A DNA stretch of 64,000 nt from Moesziomyces globuligerus (Eukaryota > Basidiomycota > Ustilaginomycetes > Ustilaginales > Ustilaginaceae): assembly GCA_030849465.1 (NCBI GenBank), contig JARVLF010000023.1:186001-250000 (forward strand), written 5' to 3'. A program made the translations under genes and the position numbers. This document shows positions 22,286-33,600 of the stretch, one piece after another. The notes beneath the pieces are model-generated. The model was not told the origin of the DNA. It worked only from the letters and a program-made list of their open reading frames with translations, and did no database searches. Within the stretch, counting starts at the first letter, position 1. Each line of letters starts with the position of its first letter.

Positions 22286-22809
22286 TGTGAGGAGGTAGCG
22301 CCGCTGTGCGTGTGGTAGGGTGTGGGGTTGCGGTGCGAGGTGGTTGTTGGCTGGTGGTGGATGCAGTCAAGTAGATATGACCAGGCACCTCGCAGCAAGT
22401 GTCTGTGGGTGGAACGGCAGGAAGGCGAGGGACGGCGTTGCAAATCTCAAATAGCCGCTCGCTCCTCGAGGCACGCAGAGCTGCAGCCAGTCACTGTGAG
22501 TGACTGGCAAAGGCACACAAAAAATGCACAGAATATCGCGACTGAGCCATTAGAGCGGCCTTGAGCAAGTGCGCGACATTGCATGGAATCGGGTCCATCG
22601 GGGAGCGCCAATTTAGGAAAAGTGGACCTCTTTTTCAGCGAGAGAGAGCACGGCTAAGTTAGGCTGCTGCTCGACTCGGCGACCAAGTTTTTCTCCACAC
22701 TTTTTCGAGGCCAATTTTTCGGGTGTTTGTTGCAGGATTGCAGAGCACAGCACTGGCCGGACGTGCCACCATCATCCACCTCGACCATCTGCAGCGAGAC
22801 TCAGCAAAG
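22286..22809. promoter_or_regulatory. Divergent promoter region shared by eIF5B and Cgr1
   Basis: This stretch separates two head-to-head translation and ribosome-assembly genes. The Cgr1-proximal part has several T runs (AGTTTTTCTCC, CACTTTTTCGAG) and CCAATTTTTC at 22711-22720, which partly resembles the yeast rRNA-processing element. The eIF5B side (22286-22400) is GT-rich. No ORF here has coding features. Confidence 0.5.
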
Positions 22810-23442
22810 ATGTCGAGCAAGAGCACCTCGTCGAGCGATATGCTCCCGGCCAAGCCTACCAGCAAGACCACGGTGTAAGTATTCTTCGGCAAATGCACGC
22901 AGCGAGGTGGTCACCACTCGAACAGGACGTATGGACTGACATACTCGTTTGCAACCATCAATGCGTTGGCTGGCAGCACCCTCGCCGGAAAGCAGAAGAC
23001 GACGCCGTGGGAGAAGAAGCTCGAGCAGCGCCGGAAGCAGGAGTCGATCAAGCAGAGGGAGCGCGAGATGAAGGCGGAGAAGGAGGCGGAAGCGGATAGG
23101 TAAGTGGTCGACGGCGGCAGAGAGGCTTGCAGAGTGACCGGACCAAGTCCATCGGGACCAAGTCCATCGGGACCGAGTTGCTGACCAGACTCCTTCTGGT
23201 GCTGTGTGTGTAGGAAGAAGCAGGTGACCCGGGAGCGTAAGCAGATGGCCGAGGAGAAGGCTCGGCTCGAGATCATGGCGCAGAAGGTAAGTGGATGCAT
23301 GCAATGATCGGAGCAAGGCGAGATAGATGGGCTAACACGCTTCTCCCTCGGGAATGCTGCTGTTGCTGCACAGATGAGCGCGAAGAAGCTTGCGCGCAAG
23401 CAGCGTCGTCTGGGCATCACCAAGAAGGTTTCGCACGCATGA
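22810..23442 (+). CDS. CGR1: Cgr1-like ribosome biogenesis protein, four exons
   Basis: Exons 22810-22874, 22926-23099, 23214-23286 and 23374-23442 give 126 residues. All introns are GT-AG (GTAAGT donors throughout). The protein is short and highly charged: after a Ser/Thr lead comes GKQKTTPWEKKLEQRRKQ, long Lys/Glu/Arg helices (EREMKAEKEAEADRKKQ), and the end MSAKKLARKQRRLGITKK. This matches the Cgr1 family, nucleolar proteins needed for pre-rRNA processing of the 60S subunit; fungal members run to about 110-130 residues. The second intron holds a 15-bp tandem repeat (CGGGACCAAGTCCAT, about 23140-23176). The assignment rests on composition, the TPWEKK motif and length. Confidence 0.82.
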
Positions 23443-24632
23443 TGGATACGGCACGTCTGTCGATTCAACTTTTCACACTGCTCTCTGGTATCAATTGTAC
23501 TTGTAACGTTTCTACATCTTTTATCCTCTGCCCGCTTCGCTTGCATCGACCCGAGACGCTGATGTGCTGGAGGCAAAGGATGCAGATCCTTGGTTCGTCC
23601 GCAACCAGAGTCGGCTGCGACGATGGCGAGGAGGGGATTCAGGGTCCACGCTGCTGGGCTGCCATGTTGGGCTGCCATGTTGGGCTGCCATGTTTCGGGT
23701 GAGAACGAGGGAATTTGTCCGATTCAGGGTTCAGAAGAAGCATCCAAAGGCAAAGAGAGACACGCTGGGAGCGCGCTGTCACGACGCTCATCAAGAGCTC
23801 AGCAGCTGAGCAAGTCGAAGCCTCGCACGCTCGTGCATAGCCTCGAGCTTATTGCAAGGCCAGCAACGGGAGCGAGAGGTGTGATCTCAGAGGCGAGGCA
23901 AGCCAGCCAAAAAAGCTCCGGACAGGTGGGAAAACTGGGAATTGGCAGCCAGGCGAGGGTGCATGCGTGCAGTGTTGCGTGCGCGGGGGGGTCGAGTGTG
24001 AGCTTGAGCGTTGAGCGTGGGTGTGCAGTGTGCGTGCGTGTCTGCGCTGCGCTGCGCTTTTGGCTCTTCGGCTCGCCCGTCTGCGCGCCGCCTCTTCTTT
24101 TTCGCGCTGGTCGGCGTGGAAGCGTGAGGATGTGACGGTGCGCGCGCGCGCCCCACAGCACACGGCTTTGGCAGCTCGAATCGAGGCATCCGCGGTGCGC
24201 TTCGGAACATGAAGTCCATCTCGGCCGTCACCACTTTCACTTTCTTCCCCACCATTCACAGATTCCACCCGCCCTCGTCTCGGCTGTTCCGCTCCTCCCA
24301 CCCCAAAAAAAAAGAGCAACAGTGCCTCTGCTCACCACCACATCAAGCATACCAGCCACTCGCACCTCCCAGTCGAGCCGCAAGTCTCCCCCTCAGCGTA
24401 AGTCGGCGCGCAGCAAGACCCCTTTATATATCCTCCGCCCTTTGTTCATTGCGCCCGCTCACACACATTTCCTCCATCGCATCCTTTCCTTTCACTCTGC
24501 TCGCGCGCTAGACAGATCTCCCTTAGCATCCGGTCTACATACCCTCGCCCTCCTCCTCCTCGATTGTTACCTTTGACCCCCTGACACCCACCCGACACGC
24601 CGCAAGCACCTGCTTTAGCCAACTTCCTCGCC
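23443..24632. other. Intergenic, with promoter of the downstream RRM gene
   Basis: No supported gene. The first part is the 3' region of Cgr1, with a 13-bp repeat. From about 24230 to 24630 the plus strand is strongly C/T-rich, as in promoters and leaders of well-expressed fungal genes. A GTAAGT at 24399 could be the donor of an intron in the 5' leader. Confidence 0.5.
23655..23693. repeat. 13-bp tandem repeat, three copies
   Basis: Unit TGGGCTGCCATGT repeated exactly three times in the Cgr1 3' region. It looks like replication slippage. Confidence 0.85.
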
Positions 24633-27320
24633 ATGGCCTCTTCCCCTAACAACTCCAGGGCTCACGCTCAGCCCTCGCCAGCGCACACCACCAGATCCGC
24701 CAACGCCACCCCCAGCGGCCCGCCTTCGGCACACAACAATGGCCTCAGACCACCCGTAGCCGGCATCCCCCCTCGCACCCCAAGCCAGAACACCAACTCG
24801 TCCCAGCGCAGCAGAGCCTCCGCTTCCGCCGTCAGGTCTCCGCTCGCCAACCTCGATCCTCCTTACGTCATCGACGGTCCCGGAGGCAGGATCGCTTGCG
24901 TCGCCGACGTGCGTGGCAACCTCTCCCTCTTCAACCAGATCGCTGCCGAGACCAATGCACAGGCCATCATCCACACCGGCGACTTTGGCTTCTACGACCA
25001 CGCCAGCTTGGAGCGCATCAGCGACCGCACCCTCCGCCACCTCGTTCAGTACTCCACCCTCATCGACCCCACCCTCCGCACCAAGCTCCTAGCCGCCGAT
25101 GTGCCTCGCGGTCCCGCTGCCACCGAGAGGGGCGCTGCTGCCGCCGCCATGCGTCAGCAGATCCTCCAGCAGCCTGGCCTCGCCCTCTCGCAATTCTCCG
25201 ACCTGCTCCTTGGGAAGATCAAGCTCAACGTCCCCGTCTTCACCGTCTGGGGTGCTTGCGAGGATGTCGCCATCCTCGAGCGCTTCCGCACCGGCGAATA
25301 CCAGGTCAACAACCTCCACGTGCTCGACGAGGCTTCCACCAAGGCCATCGAGGTCGGCGGCGTTCGTCTGCGCCTCTTCGGTCTCGGCGGCGCCGTCGTC
25401 CTGCACAAGCTGTTCGACAACGGCGAAGGTGCAGCCACCATCGCCGGTGGCCAGGGCATCATGTGGACCACCGCGCTCCAGATCGGCGAGCTCGTCGACA
25501 CCGCCCAGAAGACCTTTGACCCCACCGAAACGCGCGTGCTCATCACACATGCCTCTCCCGGTCGCGAAGGCCTCCTCGCCCAGCTCGCCCTCGCGCTCAA
25601 AGCCGATCTCACCATCAGCGCCGGCCTCCACTTCCGCTACGGCGTCTCCTACAACGAGTTCAGCGTCCAGCACGACGCCGAAAACTACCGCAACAAGCTG
25701 CAGCACGCAAAGCAGGCGTTCAACGAGATCTGGGACACGGTCAAGACTCAGGTCGACGCCGTCATCGACGAGAACCAGCGCATGCTGCTCAACAATGCGC
25801 TCGCCGTCGCCAACCGTGTCGCTCCCACCGCCACCGCCACCGGCGCCGCTGGAGAGGAGCCCGCCTGGAAGAACACCTGGAACTGGAACTTGCCCGACGC
25901 CGCTTACGGACACCTCGTGCTCGGCATCAAGGACGGCCGAGTCAGCGCAGAGACAAAGTCGCAGGGATTCAACTTTGCCTACCGCAGAAGCGGACAACCC
26001 ATGGGCGCAGTGGCCCCCTCTCCTCAGACCACTGCCGCCGCCCCTTCGGCCCCCGCTCCCGCTCCGTACAGCGCAGTCGGCCCTGCACCCACGCCGGCAG
26101 CAGGCCGGGGTGCTGCCACCGTAGCATCCATCCCAGCCGCCCCTGCCGCCACGACAAGCGCTCCGGCTGGACCGCGAGGCAGCGCGCCCGCTGCCGCCAC
26201 CACCCCGTCCCGGGCGAACACGCAGAAGCCCGCTGAGGCTAGCGGTACTGCTGCTGCTGGTGGTGCCTCGGCCGCTGTCGCCAGCAAGGGTGCAGCGGCC
26301 GTCTCGCCTGCATCGGCGCGACCGGTCAAGGAGAAGAAGGAGCGTACGCGCGAGCGCGGACACGAGTCGGCGGCGTCGCGCTCCGACCTGGACGGCGGCT
26401 TCACATCGGGCACCGACGGGCGCAAGTCGCCGAGCGGCGCGCGCAAGCTGCGCAACCCGTACACGCTGTACGTCTCGCAGCTCAAGGAGGCGCTGCCCGT
26501 GAGCGAGGACGAGCTGCGCAGCTACTTTGGTCCCGCCGCCGGCGGCATCACGGGCATCAAGCTGGTCTTTGACAAGCCGCATCGCCGCGGTGCCTCGAGC
26601 GGCAAAGAGGACGCGGAGCAGCAGAGGAGGCAGCGACCGTTCGCCTACGTCGAGTTTCGCGACGAGGCGGCCATGTCTGCGGGCTTCAAGCGACAGGGCG
26701 AGGTGATCAAGGGCGATGTCAAGCCGGTGCTCGAGCAGGCAGACAGCAACAAGGCGTCGCAGGCGCCAGCCGCAGAGCCGGCCGCAGGCACCGCAGAAAA
26801 GGAGCCCAGGCGCGAGAGGCAGGCGTCGGCCAAGAAGGGCGGCGAGACGGACAAGGAGGACGAGGCGGGCAGGAGCGCCGACGACAAGCCGGCGGGCCGA
26901 AACAGCCGCCAGCGCAAGTCGAAGGAGGCCAGGGAGGCGAAGGCTGAGGCTGGCAAGGGCAGCGCGGCGGCAGCGCCGGCGGCCGAGGGCGCGGGTGCGA
27001 ATGCCGAGGCCAACGCGGCCAACCACAACAAGAACAAGAAGAGGAACGGCGCAAACGGCGCCAAGGACAAGAAGGAAAAGCGCGACGCCAAGGAGGCCAA
27101 GGAGGCCAAGGACGCGGCTGCGCCTGCTGCCGGTGCGGAGAAGGAGAAGAAGGACAAGAAGGAGGCAGGTTCGGCTCCTGCTCCTGCTGCGCCCGCGGCT
27201 GCTGCGGCAGATGCGTCCTCGGGTGGCGACAAGAAGGAGGCGGCTGCGCCTGCCAAGCCTGCTGCTACTGCTGGCACTGCTGCCGCGCCTGCGCCTGCTG
27301 CTGCTTCGACCGACGCCTAG
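24633..27320 (+). CDS. DUF2433-type metallophosphatase-like protein with RRM and Lys/Ala-rich tail
   Basis: An intronless ORF of 895 residues. Residues 1-80 are Ser/Pro-rich. Residues about 85-420 resemble the fungal DUF2433 family, related to metallophosphoesterases: GGRIACVADVRGNL, AIIHTGDFGFYDHASLERIS, RTLRHLVQYSTL, then VFTVWGACEDV, LRLFGLGGAVV, LITHASPGREG, and SAGLHFRYGVSYNEF. The usual GNHE metal motif is replaced by GACED, so catalysis is doubtful. After an Ala/Pro linker, an RNA-recognition-like domain covers about 605-695 (NPYTLYVSQLKEALPVSEDE, RPFAYVEFRDEAA). The last 180 residues are Lys, Ala and Glu. RNA binding is inferred from the RRM; the process is unknown. Domain order and the initial ATG are clear. 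Confidence 0.8.
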   Translation: MASSPNNSRAHAQPSPAHTTRSANATPSGPPSAHNNGLRPPVAGIPPRTPSQNTNSSQRSRASASAVRSPLANLDPPYVIDGPGGRIACVADVRGNLSLFNQIAAETNAQAIIHTGDFGFYDHASLERISDRTLRHLVQYSTLIDPTLRTKLLAADVPRGPAATERGAAAAAMRQQILQQPGLALSQFSDLLLGKIKLNVPVFTVWGACEDVAILERFRTGEYQVNNLHVLDEASTKAIEVGGVRLRLFGLGGAVVLHKLFDNGEGAATIAGGQGIMWTTALQIGELVDTAQKTFDPTETRVLITHASPGREGLLAQLALALKADLTISAGLHFRYGVSYNEFSVQHDAENYRNKLQHAKQAFNEIWDTVKTQVDAVIDENQRMLLNNALAVANRVAPTATATGAAGEEPAWKNTWNWNLPDAAYGHLVLGIKDGRVSAETKSQGFNFAYRRSGQPMGAVAPSPQTTAAAPSAPAPAPYSAVGPAPTPAAGRGAATVASIPAAPAATTSAPAGPRGSAPAAATTPSRANTQKPAEASGTAAAGGASAAVASKGAAAVSPASARPVKEKKERTRERGHESAASRSDLDGGFTSGTDGRKSPSGARKLRNPYTLYVSQLKEALPVSEDELRSYFGPAAGGITGIKLVFDKPHRRGASSGKEDAEQQRRQRPFAYVEFRDEAAMSAGFKRQGEVIKGDVKPVLEQADSNKASQAPAAEPAAGTAEKEPRRERQASAKKGGETDKEDEAGRSADDKPAGRNSRQRKSKEAREAKAEAGKGSAAAAPAAEGAGANAEANAANHNKNKKRNGANGAKDKKEKRDAKEAKEAKDAAAPAAGAEKEKKDKKEAGSAPAPAAPAAAAADASSGGDKKEAAAPAKPAATAGTAAAPAPAAASTDA

Positions 27321-29165
27321 CGGTCGGGGCTAGCGGGGGGCACTTTTACTTGCCGCAAAGATCGAGGCGTGAAATGCCGACACGTCGTGTTGCTCCGTCC
27401 TTGGTTGCAGCTTGGTGTCAAATTGGTCGTGGGCGTGAGATTGATCCGAGGTGGAGATGCGGCATCTGCGCGGTATTTTGCTCGTGTATTAGGGTTGGAG
27501 ATGCAACAGGCGATACTGGCGTGGCTTTGGAGGTTGATTGTCGGATGCGGACATGTGAAGCTCTGTTAGGGACCATGGCGTCCTGGGATGGGTTGAGACG
27601 GAGCACGCCACGAGGATGAGATGCATGAGGATGGGAGAGTGCGTAGGAATGGTGTTGGCTTTGGGATGTCATTGACGAAGGGTTGTCGAGGCTATACGTG
27701 TACTGGCGGATTCTTGTTGGTGCTTTAAGGACTTGGTACACGGTTTGGGAACGATGGGGAGCTTGGGTGGGATCCAAGGTGATGGGTGGTGTTGCATGTG
27801 CGTCGTGTACGAGTGGCCGCGGTGAGCAGCTGTATGACGTGCAAAGCGGTGATACTGTAAGCCAGGGCAGTTGGTGTTGGGCCATTCGAGCCTCAAATTC
27901 GCTCGTCGAGGGGCGCAATCTCCTCGTACCACATGTGCCCTGCAGTATCGGCGTCTTCAGGAGGACAGCAGCGTAGCATATCCGATATCTCGCAAGCGAC
28001 TGAATCAGTCCATCCGTCGTTGACCGAAAGCTCCCAACATCGTGCGTGCTAGTCTAGATCGCAACATATTGCGCCCAGTCCAACGAAACCTACTTGCCCA
28101 GCTGCCAAGACTCGAGTTACTCGTACACAGAAATACCCAGAGTCAAGTCATGGAGTCCAAATCCGAACAACGTGAGAAAGATCACCACCGTTTGCCGTCC
28201 AGTGTCGTCAGTGTCGCTTCCAACAGCTACCTCCCTCTCCGCAAAGGATCCCGCTGGTACACATACCCGCAAGTACCTTTCTACCCACAATGCTAAGAGA
28301 TCGCTCGCCGCGCTTTCTCAGTCAAGATCCGAAGCGACGGTCAGAGCTAGCCTCGACCCAGACCATGTGCCTCCGCCACGCATTCTGATCCTACTCACTC
28401 CCGACGGGTGTTTACAACGTCCGCTTCTTGGAGAGCAACGCTGGATCATGACTAGGTTTCAAGTGGGTGGTTCGTAAAGCTCCCCTCTCCTCCGGCCTTC
28501 GGACCCCGGTTCCACCCATCGCGCCCATACTTTGCACCCGCAACACCACCGCTTGCACCTCCAAGAACCTCCAAGACAAGAACAATAAAAAACGGACAGG
28601 TGTTTCACCAAGGCTAGACGAATACAACGAATACTTCGTATACTTCGTATGGCACTCGCAGCGTACTCTCGCCCTCTTGCGTCCTGCCGACCGCGGAGGG
28701 TGTTGATAGTGACGTTCATGGTAGCTTGGGCTGCCTCAGCCATCACAGCAACGAGAAGGATCGGGATCAAGCCAGACTGTGATTTCCAGCATGACAGACA
28801 AGACCGTAGGTTGCGCTTCGTCTAAACCCCCGCTCGGTCTGCATCAAACTCCTCTTCAAGCCTGACCCCGCTCGTACATTCACACCATAGCCCCTCCTTC
28901 GGCACACGAAACAAGAACGAGAACAAGCGGGATGATGGATTGCAGGCTTCGAGGCTTCCACTACGACGATGGTCAAAGCGCGTGCTTTCGACCCATCGAT
29001 TCACGTGTGCGACTGCACCGCATCCGGGGAGGTGTCTGAGGAGCTCGAGGGAGAGGCCGGGAATGTCTTTGGGTTCGCGCTAGCTACGTCGCCAAATGCA
29101 ATCGCCCCGGACAAGCTCACCCGGCAGCGCCACCCCGAGTTTCAGCCCGACACCGCCTCCGCCGC
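27321..29165. other. Intergenic, no supported gene
   Basis: The 3' side of the RRM gene, then about 1.5 kb in which neither strand has an ORF with codon bias or domain. Composition is more AT-rich than the flanking genes. The end of this stretch runs into the decayed zipper copies. Confidence 0.5.
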
Positions 29166-29351
29166 TTGACACTACAAGCTCTCGAAAACAATGATGAGGC
29201 AAGACACCCAGCAGCGTGTTGATGGTAGCGATGTGCGTCACCGATTGGGCACTCAAGCGGTCGATCTCTGATGCAAGCGCGTAGACCTCTGCAAGCTGCG
29301 TGCATCTGAGCCGGTGCCACACACCCCGCCATTCCCTTCACACTGCCAACT
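29166..29351 (-). pseudogene. Decayed copy of the bHLH gene's leucine-zipper end (distal copy)
   Basis: On the minus strand this reads QLAEVYALASEIDRLSAQ, which aligns with [19 protein letters not shown] in the intact gene at 29580-30605. It then diverges. Shared DNA words with the next copy include GGCAAGACACC, GCACTCAAGCGGTCGA, CTCTGCAAGCTGCG and ATCTGAGCCGG. It has no bHLH part and no start of its own, so it is a fragment, not a gene. Confidence 0.7.
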
Positions 29352-29549
29352 CTCGAGAAAAAAGCGATTGGGCAAGACACCTAGCAGCATGGTCGTAGTG
29401 GCGATGGTGGTTGAGATGCGTAGGAGACTCATCGCACCGCGCGCGTGCGACGCCAACTCATGCGGCACTCAGGCGGTCGACCTCGCTCTGCAAGCTGCGT
29501 CGATCTGAGCCGGAGCTACACACGCTCAACCCTCGTTGACACGAGCATT
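29352..29549 (-). pseudogene. Decayed copy of the bHLH gene's leucine-zipper end (proximal copy)
   Basis: The minus strand carries QLAE, then in a shifted frame EVDRLSAA followed by a stop, and further on HLNHHRHYDHAAR, which corresponds to [13 protein letters not shown] at the C-terminus of the intact gene. A deletion of about 20 bases shifts the frame, and a TGA breaks it. The unit begins with the same CTCGA-A-run flank seen at 29181 and 29550, so three units sit in tandem with periods of about 171 and 198 bases. Confidence 0.75.
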
Positions 29550-29579
29550 CTCGAAAAAAAAGTCATTAAGCAGGAACAT

Positions 29580-30605
29580 CTATCTTCCAGCGTGGTCGTA
29601 GTCGCGGTGGCCGTTGAGGTGCTTGGGGGGCGCGTCGCCGGGGCGCGGCTGGGAGAGCTGTGCTCTCAAGCGGGCGACCTCGTCTGCGAGGGCGTCCTTC
29701 TCCTCTGCGAGCTGTGCAATGTGTTCCACGGCCTTGCTGAGGATCTCCCACTTGGAGGTCTTGGGGCCCTTGTCGACGGGGAGCTGGTCGCGGAGGTCGT
29801 CAAAGAGCTCCTTCATCTCCTTCCTGCGCTTGCGTTCGGCGAGCTTGTGGCTGACGCGCAGCTCGGGCGAGCGGCTGTACGGCTTGGCGTCCTTGTCGAC
29901 CAGCAGATGCTTGCCGGCTCCGAGGCTGCTGGCCGAGCCGCGGCGCGACTCGGAGAGCATGCCGCCGCCCTCGACCATCGCGCCGCCGCCCTCGCCGTCG
30001 GGTGCGCTCAGATGCGGTATGCGCGGATGCGCCTGCTTGTCGTCCATGCGGTAGTCGGCGTTCGCCGGCGTCGGATAGCTGCCGAACTGGTAGTTGCTCT
30101 GGATCTGTGCGTGGCGCGGCGGCGCGTCGCTCGCCTCGTGCGCGTGGGGCGGCAGATTCGAGCCCGCGCTCGACGACGACGGGTGGTGGTCGTCGGCGGC
30201 GTGCGAGTGGACGAGCGGGGTGGGGCTGTTGTTCTGGCTCATGAAGCGCGACGAGTGGAGGCCCGAGTGACCGGGGCTCGCAAACGGGCTGCCGTGGCCC
30301 GAAGGCACGGTGGGCTCGATTTGGATGCTGCGACGGCGAGGCGCATCAAAGAGGCTGGGGCTGGCTAGTGAGGAGCTGGAGCCGCTGTTGTGTCCGTGTC
30401 CGTGCGAGTGGCCAAAGCCGGCGTTGGCGCCGGCCGAGGCGGCGAGCGAAGCATGGAGGATGGGGTCGGTGGAGCCTCTGCGGCCGGCGTTGTAGTGGTA
30501 TGCGTGGTGTCGTTCGGCGGAAGGCTCGAGCGGTGGGAGCGGGTTGAGGTGGGGTGGGAGATGCGGGTGCTGGCGCGAACTGGGGTAGTGGTTGGCCGCC
30601 ATCAT
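29580..30605 (-). CDS. bHLH-leucine-zipper transcription factor
   Basis: An intronless ORF of 341 residues. Residues 1-240 are low complexity (His, Ser, Pro, Gly; [15 protein letters not shown]). The bHLH domain is at about 248-300: [15 protein letters not shown] holds the His-Glu-Arg pattern that reads E-box DNA, helix 1 ends with FDDLRDQLP, and after the loop helix 2 is [17 protein letters not shown] short zipper follows ([19 protein letters not shown]), then a 24-residue tail ending DYDHAGR. It should act as a dimeric nuclear regulator; targets are not visible. The position of helix 2 resembles sterol/CBF1-like fungal factors, but I cannot place the subfamily. About 5.4 kb without genes lies upstream, and decayed copies of its zipper end lie downstream. 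Confidence 0.88.
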   Translation of the reverse strand: MMAANHYPSSRQHPHLPPHLNPLPPLEPSAERHHAYHYNAGRRGSTDPILHASLAASAGANAGFGHSHGHGHNSGSSSSLASPSLFDAPRRRSIQIEPTVPSGHGSPFASPGHSGLHSSRFMSQNNSPTPLVHSHAADDHHPSSSSAGSNLPPHAHEASDAPPRHAQIQSNYQFGSYPTPANADYRMDDKQAHPRIPHLSAPDGEGGGAMVEGGGMLSESRRGSASSLGAGKHLLVDKDAKPYSRSPELRVSHKLAERKRRKEMKELFDDLRDQLPVDKGPKTSKWEILSKAVEHIAQLAEEKDALADEVARLRAQLSQPRPGDAPPKHLNGHRDYDHAGR

Positions 30606-33600
30606 GATCCACGGGAGCTAGCTAGCTGCGTCGGAGGGTGTGTGTGAGACCGAGAGCTTCGGGGGTGAGAAGGGGCTGAGGGAGGCGAATTTTAAAAACA
30701 GAGGGCGGCGGCGGAGACGAGCTGCACCTCAAGGGGGCCGAGGTAGTGTTGCGGAGCTCCGAGCTCGGAGGAAAGACCGGGAGTCGGCGCGTTGGCGAGG
30801 AAGACGGAGCGGCGGCTTCGGTCGGTCAAGTGGATCTGAGCGAGAGCAAGAACGTGGGCGATGAGGATGGGGGGAAGGAGGGAAAGGGTAGCTCCGACTC
30901 CCACGAAAGAGGTGTGGGGACCGAATGAAATGCGGTTGGTGGGCGAGGATCGAGGAGAAGCGACGATAAGCGGACGCCACGAGCAGCGATTATGAAAGGT
31001 GGCGAGATGGCCGAGGTGGAAAGCGTAGGTGCCTGGGAAAAGCGATTGGGTTGGATCGAGTAGAGACGAGCGTTGACTCTGGACGAGGCGTGTGACTCGG
31101 ACTGCCGCGGGGAGGCTGGTGCTGTCGAGCTATGCGAGCTGTGCAGTCTCAGGTGGAGGTCGTTCCTTGAGTTGAGACCTGTAGAATGCTATCGGCTGTT
31201 GCGATGGTGGCGAGCAAGGCCGATGGGGGAGGGCAAGCTGTATGTGGTGAGAAGGCAACGATGGAGAGCCGTCGGGAGCAAGGGAGGAATCGGCGAGGAT
31301 CCGATGCATTTAGAATGCAGCGTGGCTGAGCTCGTGGGCGGATGCATTGGAGCGAGCGGACGAGCGAGCGGCTCGTGTAGGCGGTTGGCATTCAGGGCGA
31401 TGCAGCGCAGGATGCTCGCGCGGCGGCCATGCGAAAAAAACGAGGGAATGCGGGCCGAGAATGCCAGAGAGCCTGTAGGGTACGGTACAGTAGGCTCGGC
31501 GAGAAATGCGGCTGGGCTGGGCTGGGCTGGGCTTTGCGAGCGAGCGAGGGCTTGACAGACGCTAAGCTGACAGCTGGGCGATGCGGGCATTACGCGTGTT
31601 GCTGCGGCGGACGGAGCATGTGCGCTTGGCCGCCAAGCCCTCGCTGCGTTGGGCCTCCCTTGCCCGCTACCGTACCGGCACACTCGCCGCCTGCTGCCAA
31701 CGCCGCGTCGGCGTGAATCCGAGACACGTCCACACGTTCGATGCGCATCGGTTCGGCGGCTCGCGGGGCCTTTGCTCCGGCTCGGTCTGCTCGTGTGAAT
31801 CAAAAAGGAATAAAAAATAAATAAAACAAAAATAAAACAAAACGTAATAGAAAAGCGATTGCATGGCGGTTGGAGCGGGCGGCATTGGCGGCTTGGCTCT
31901 CGCTCCAAAGCATCGCCATCGGCCCCAGCTTGCAAGACCAAGGGCGGAGCCAGCTGCATGGCCGGCTATTGTACTTCGACGCTTTCGCGTGCAGCCGATG
32001 CATTCGCTCCCTCCAACGGTCATTTTCAACCCAAATGCCAACCAGCCAGCCTCGGCGCCCAGGACCTGGCCGATCGCCGAGTCCGGCCAACCGCGCACCA
32101 CAGCGGTCCGTAACCGCTCGAGCACGCCTTTGCTCCACTTGGCCGGTGCAGTCCAGGCTAGCAAGGGAGGCTGATGCACCACTCAACTTTAGCCACATGC
32201 AATTTCCAACCCACGCACCACGCACCACGCACGCTCGCACGCACGCTTCCCACACCCTCGCGCGTATGCACATCCTGCTTTCCCCCGTCCTCGTGCAGTT
32301 GCGTGGCGGGGCTCTCCATTTCACACACGCACCTGTACGTTTTAGGTTCACGGTAGCCTGTGCATGCTGTGCAAGGGGGCCGGGAAAAGGGGGGGGGGAG
32401 GTTTAGGGGGCGTGGAAGCATTCGGCATTCATCCTTGACGGCCCAACGCTCGTCTTAGATCCGAAAAGCCGATGCTTTGTTCCGCGTCCCCTTACCCGGG
32501 CCGGAGGTCTGCTCGGTCGATGGCTGCACGGCGGCTTTTCCAGAACGCGTTGCACAAGAGAGGGAAGCGTGGCATGAGTCGTGCGTGGGTGTGCATCGAG
32601 TGGGAGCGTGCGAGCGAGCGAGCGAGCAAAGACGCGCTTGCGGCGTACAACTCCCTTGGACACTTCGCATCCGCGGAGTTGCAAATTGGCTTCGATGACT
32701 GCACTGCAGCGATCCATTGCGTCTGGCCGCGTTTCCGACGCTCGATCCAACCCTTTTCGGGCGCCTTGTCACCTCCGTGGCATTTACGTACAAGCTGCAG
32801 CCGACTCGCTCTGGGTCCTAGCTCGGTTTGGTCTCCTTGGCCCGCCAGACTGCCATTCGGCCCGACTCATGGCGTGTGCCCAGCCGCTTGGTCATTTGCT
32901 TGGCCTTTGTCAGTTCAAACGAAAACACGGCCCACCCGGCTTTGCTTTTCTGTCATACGTTGGCGCCGTGTGCGGAGTCGGAGTTGGCAGCGCAATGCAG
33001 GCTAGGCGGGCAGGGCATGGTCGGGGGCGCGGCGCCGTATTTCAAAGAGCGCAGCATGCCGTCCACGCGCATGGCAAAGCCTACGCCGTTCGGGGGCGGA
33101 TCCACAGCAGAGCACGCGGTCCTTCTCTGCAGGCGGATCCCACCGCCGTCCATCATGCCGCGCGTGCATTTTCATCCGCTTCCCTACCCAAGCCCACCGC
33201 CCCCTTCCGCATCCAAGTCGGACTAATTCACGGCAATCATGCCGATTCGACATTTAATTTTTAAAGAAAGGTAATTTCCACGTTCCCCTTTGTTGTTCGC
33301 ATTGGGCTGGGTCGAGTTGCGTTTCGAGCCTTTTTGCCGAACGCATATTGGCATTTAGCACCTCGCCTCGGCCGTCACTGCGTGAGCGCGGGCGTGAGTC
33401 CATGCGTTTCAGCTGGCTACGACGCTCGTCTGCGTCACACAGCTGCAACATGGCATCCACGAGTCCAAACGGTATTTTTTCCGTCACCACATTCCTTTTC
33501 GCTGCGCCACGCTCTCGAGATCCCTTCTCCGCGGGGTCCGGATTCTCGGCTCGACTCTTTCACCTCCAAGACTTTCCTCGTACTAATAATTGCAAACGAC

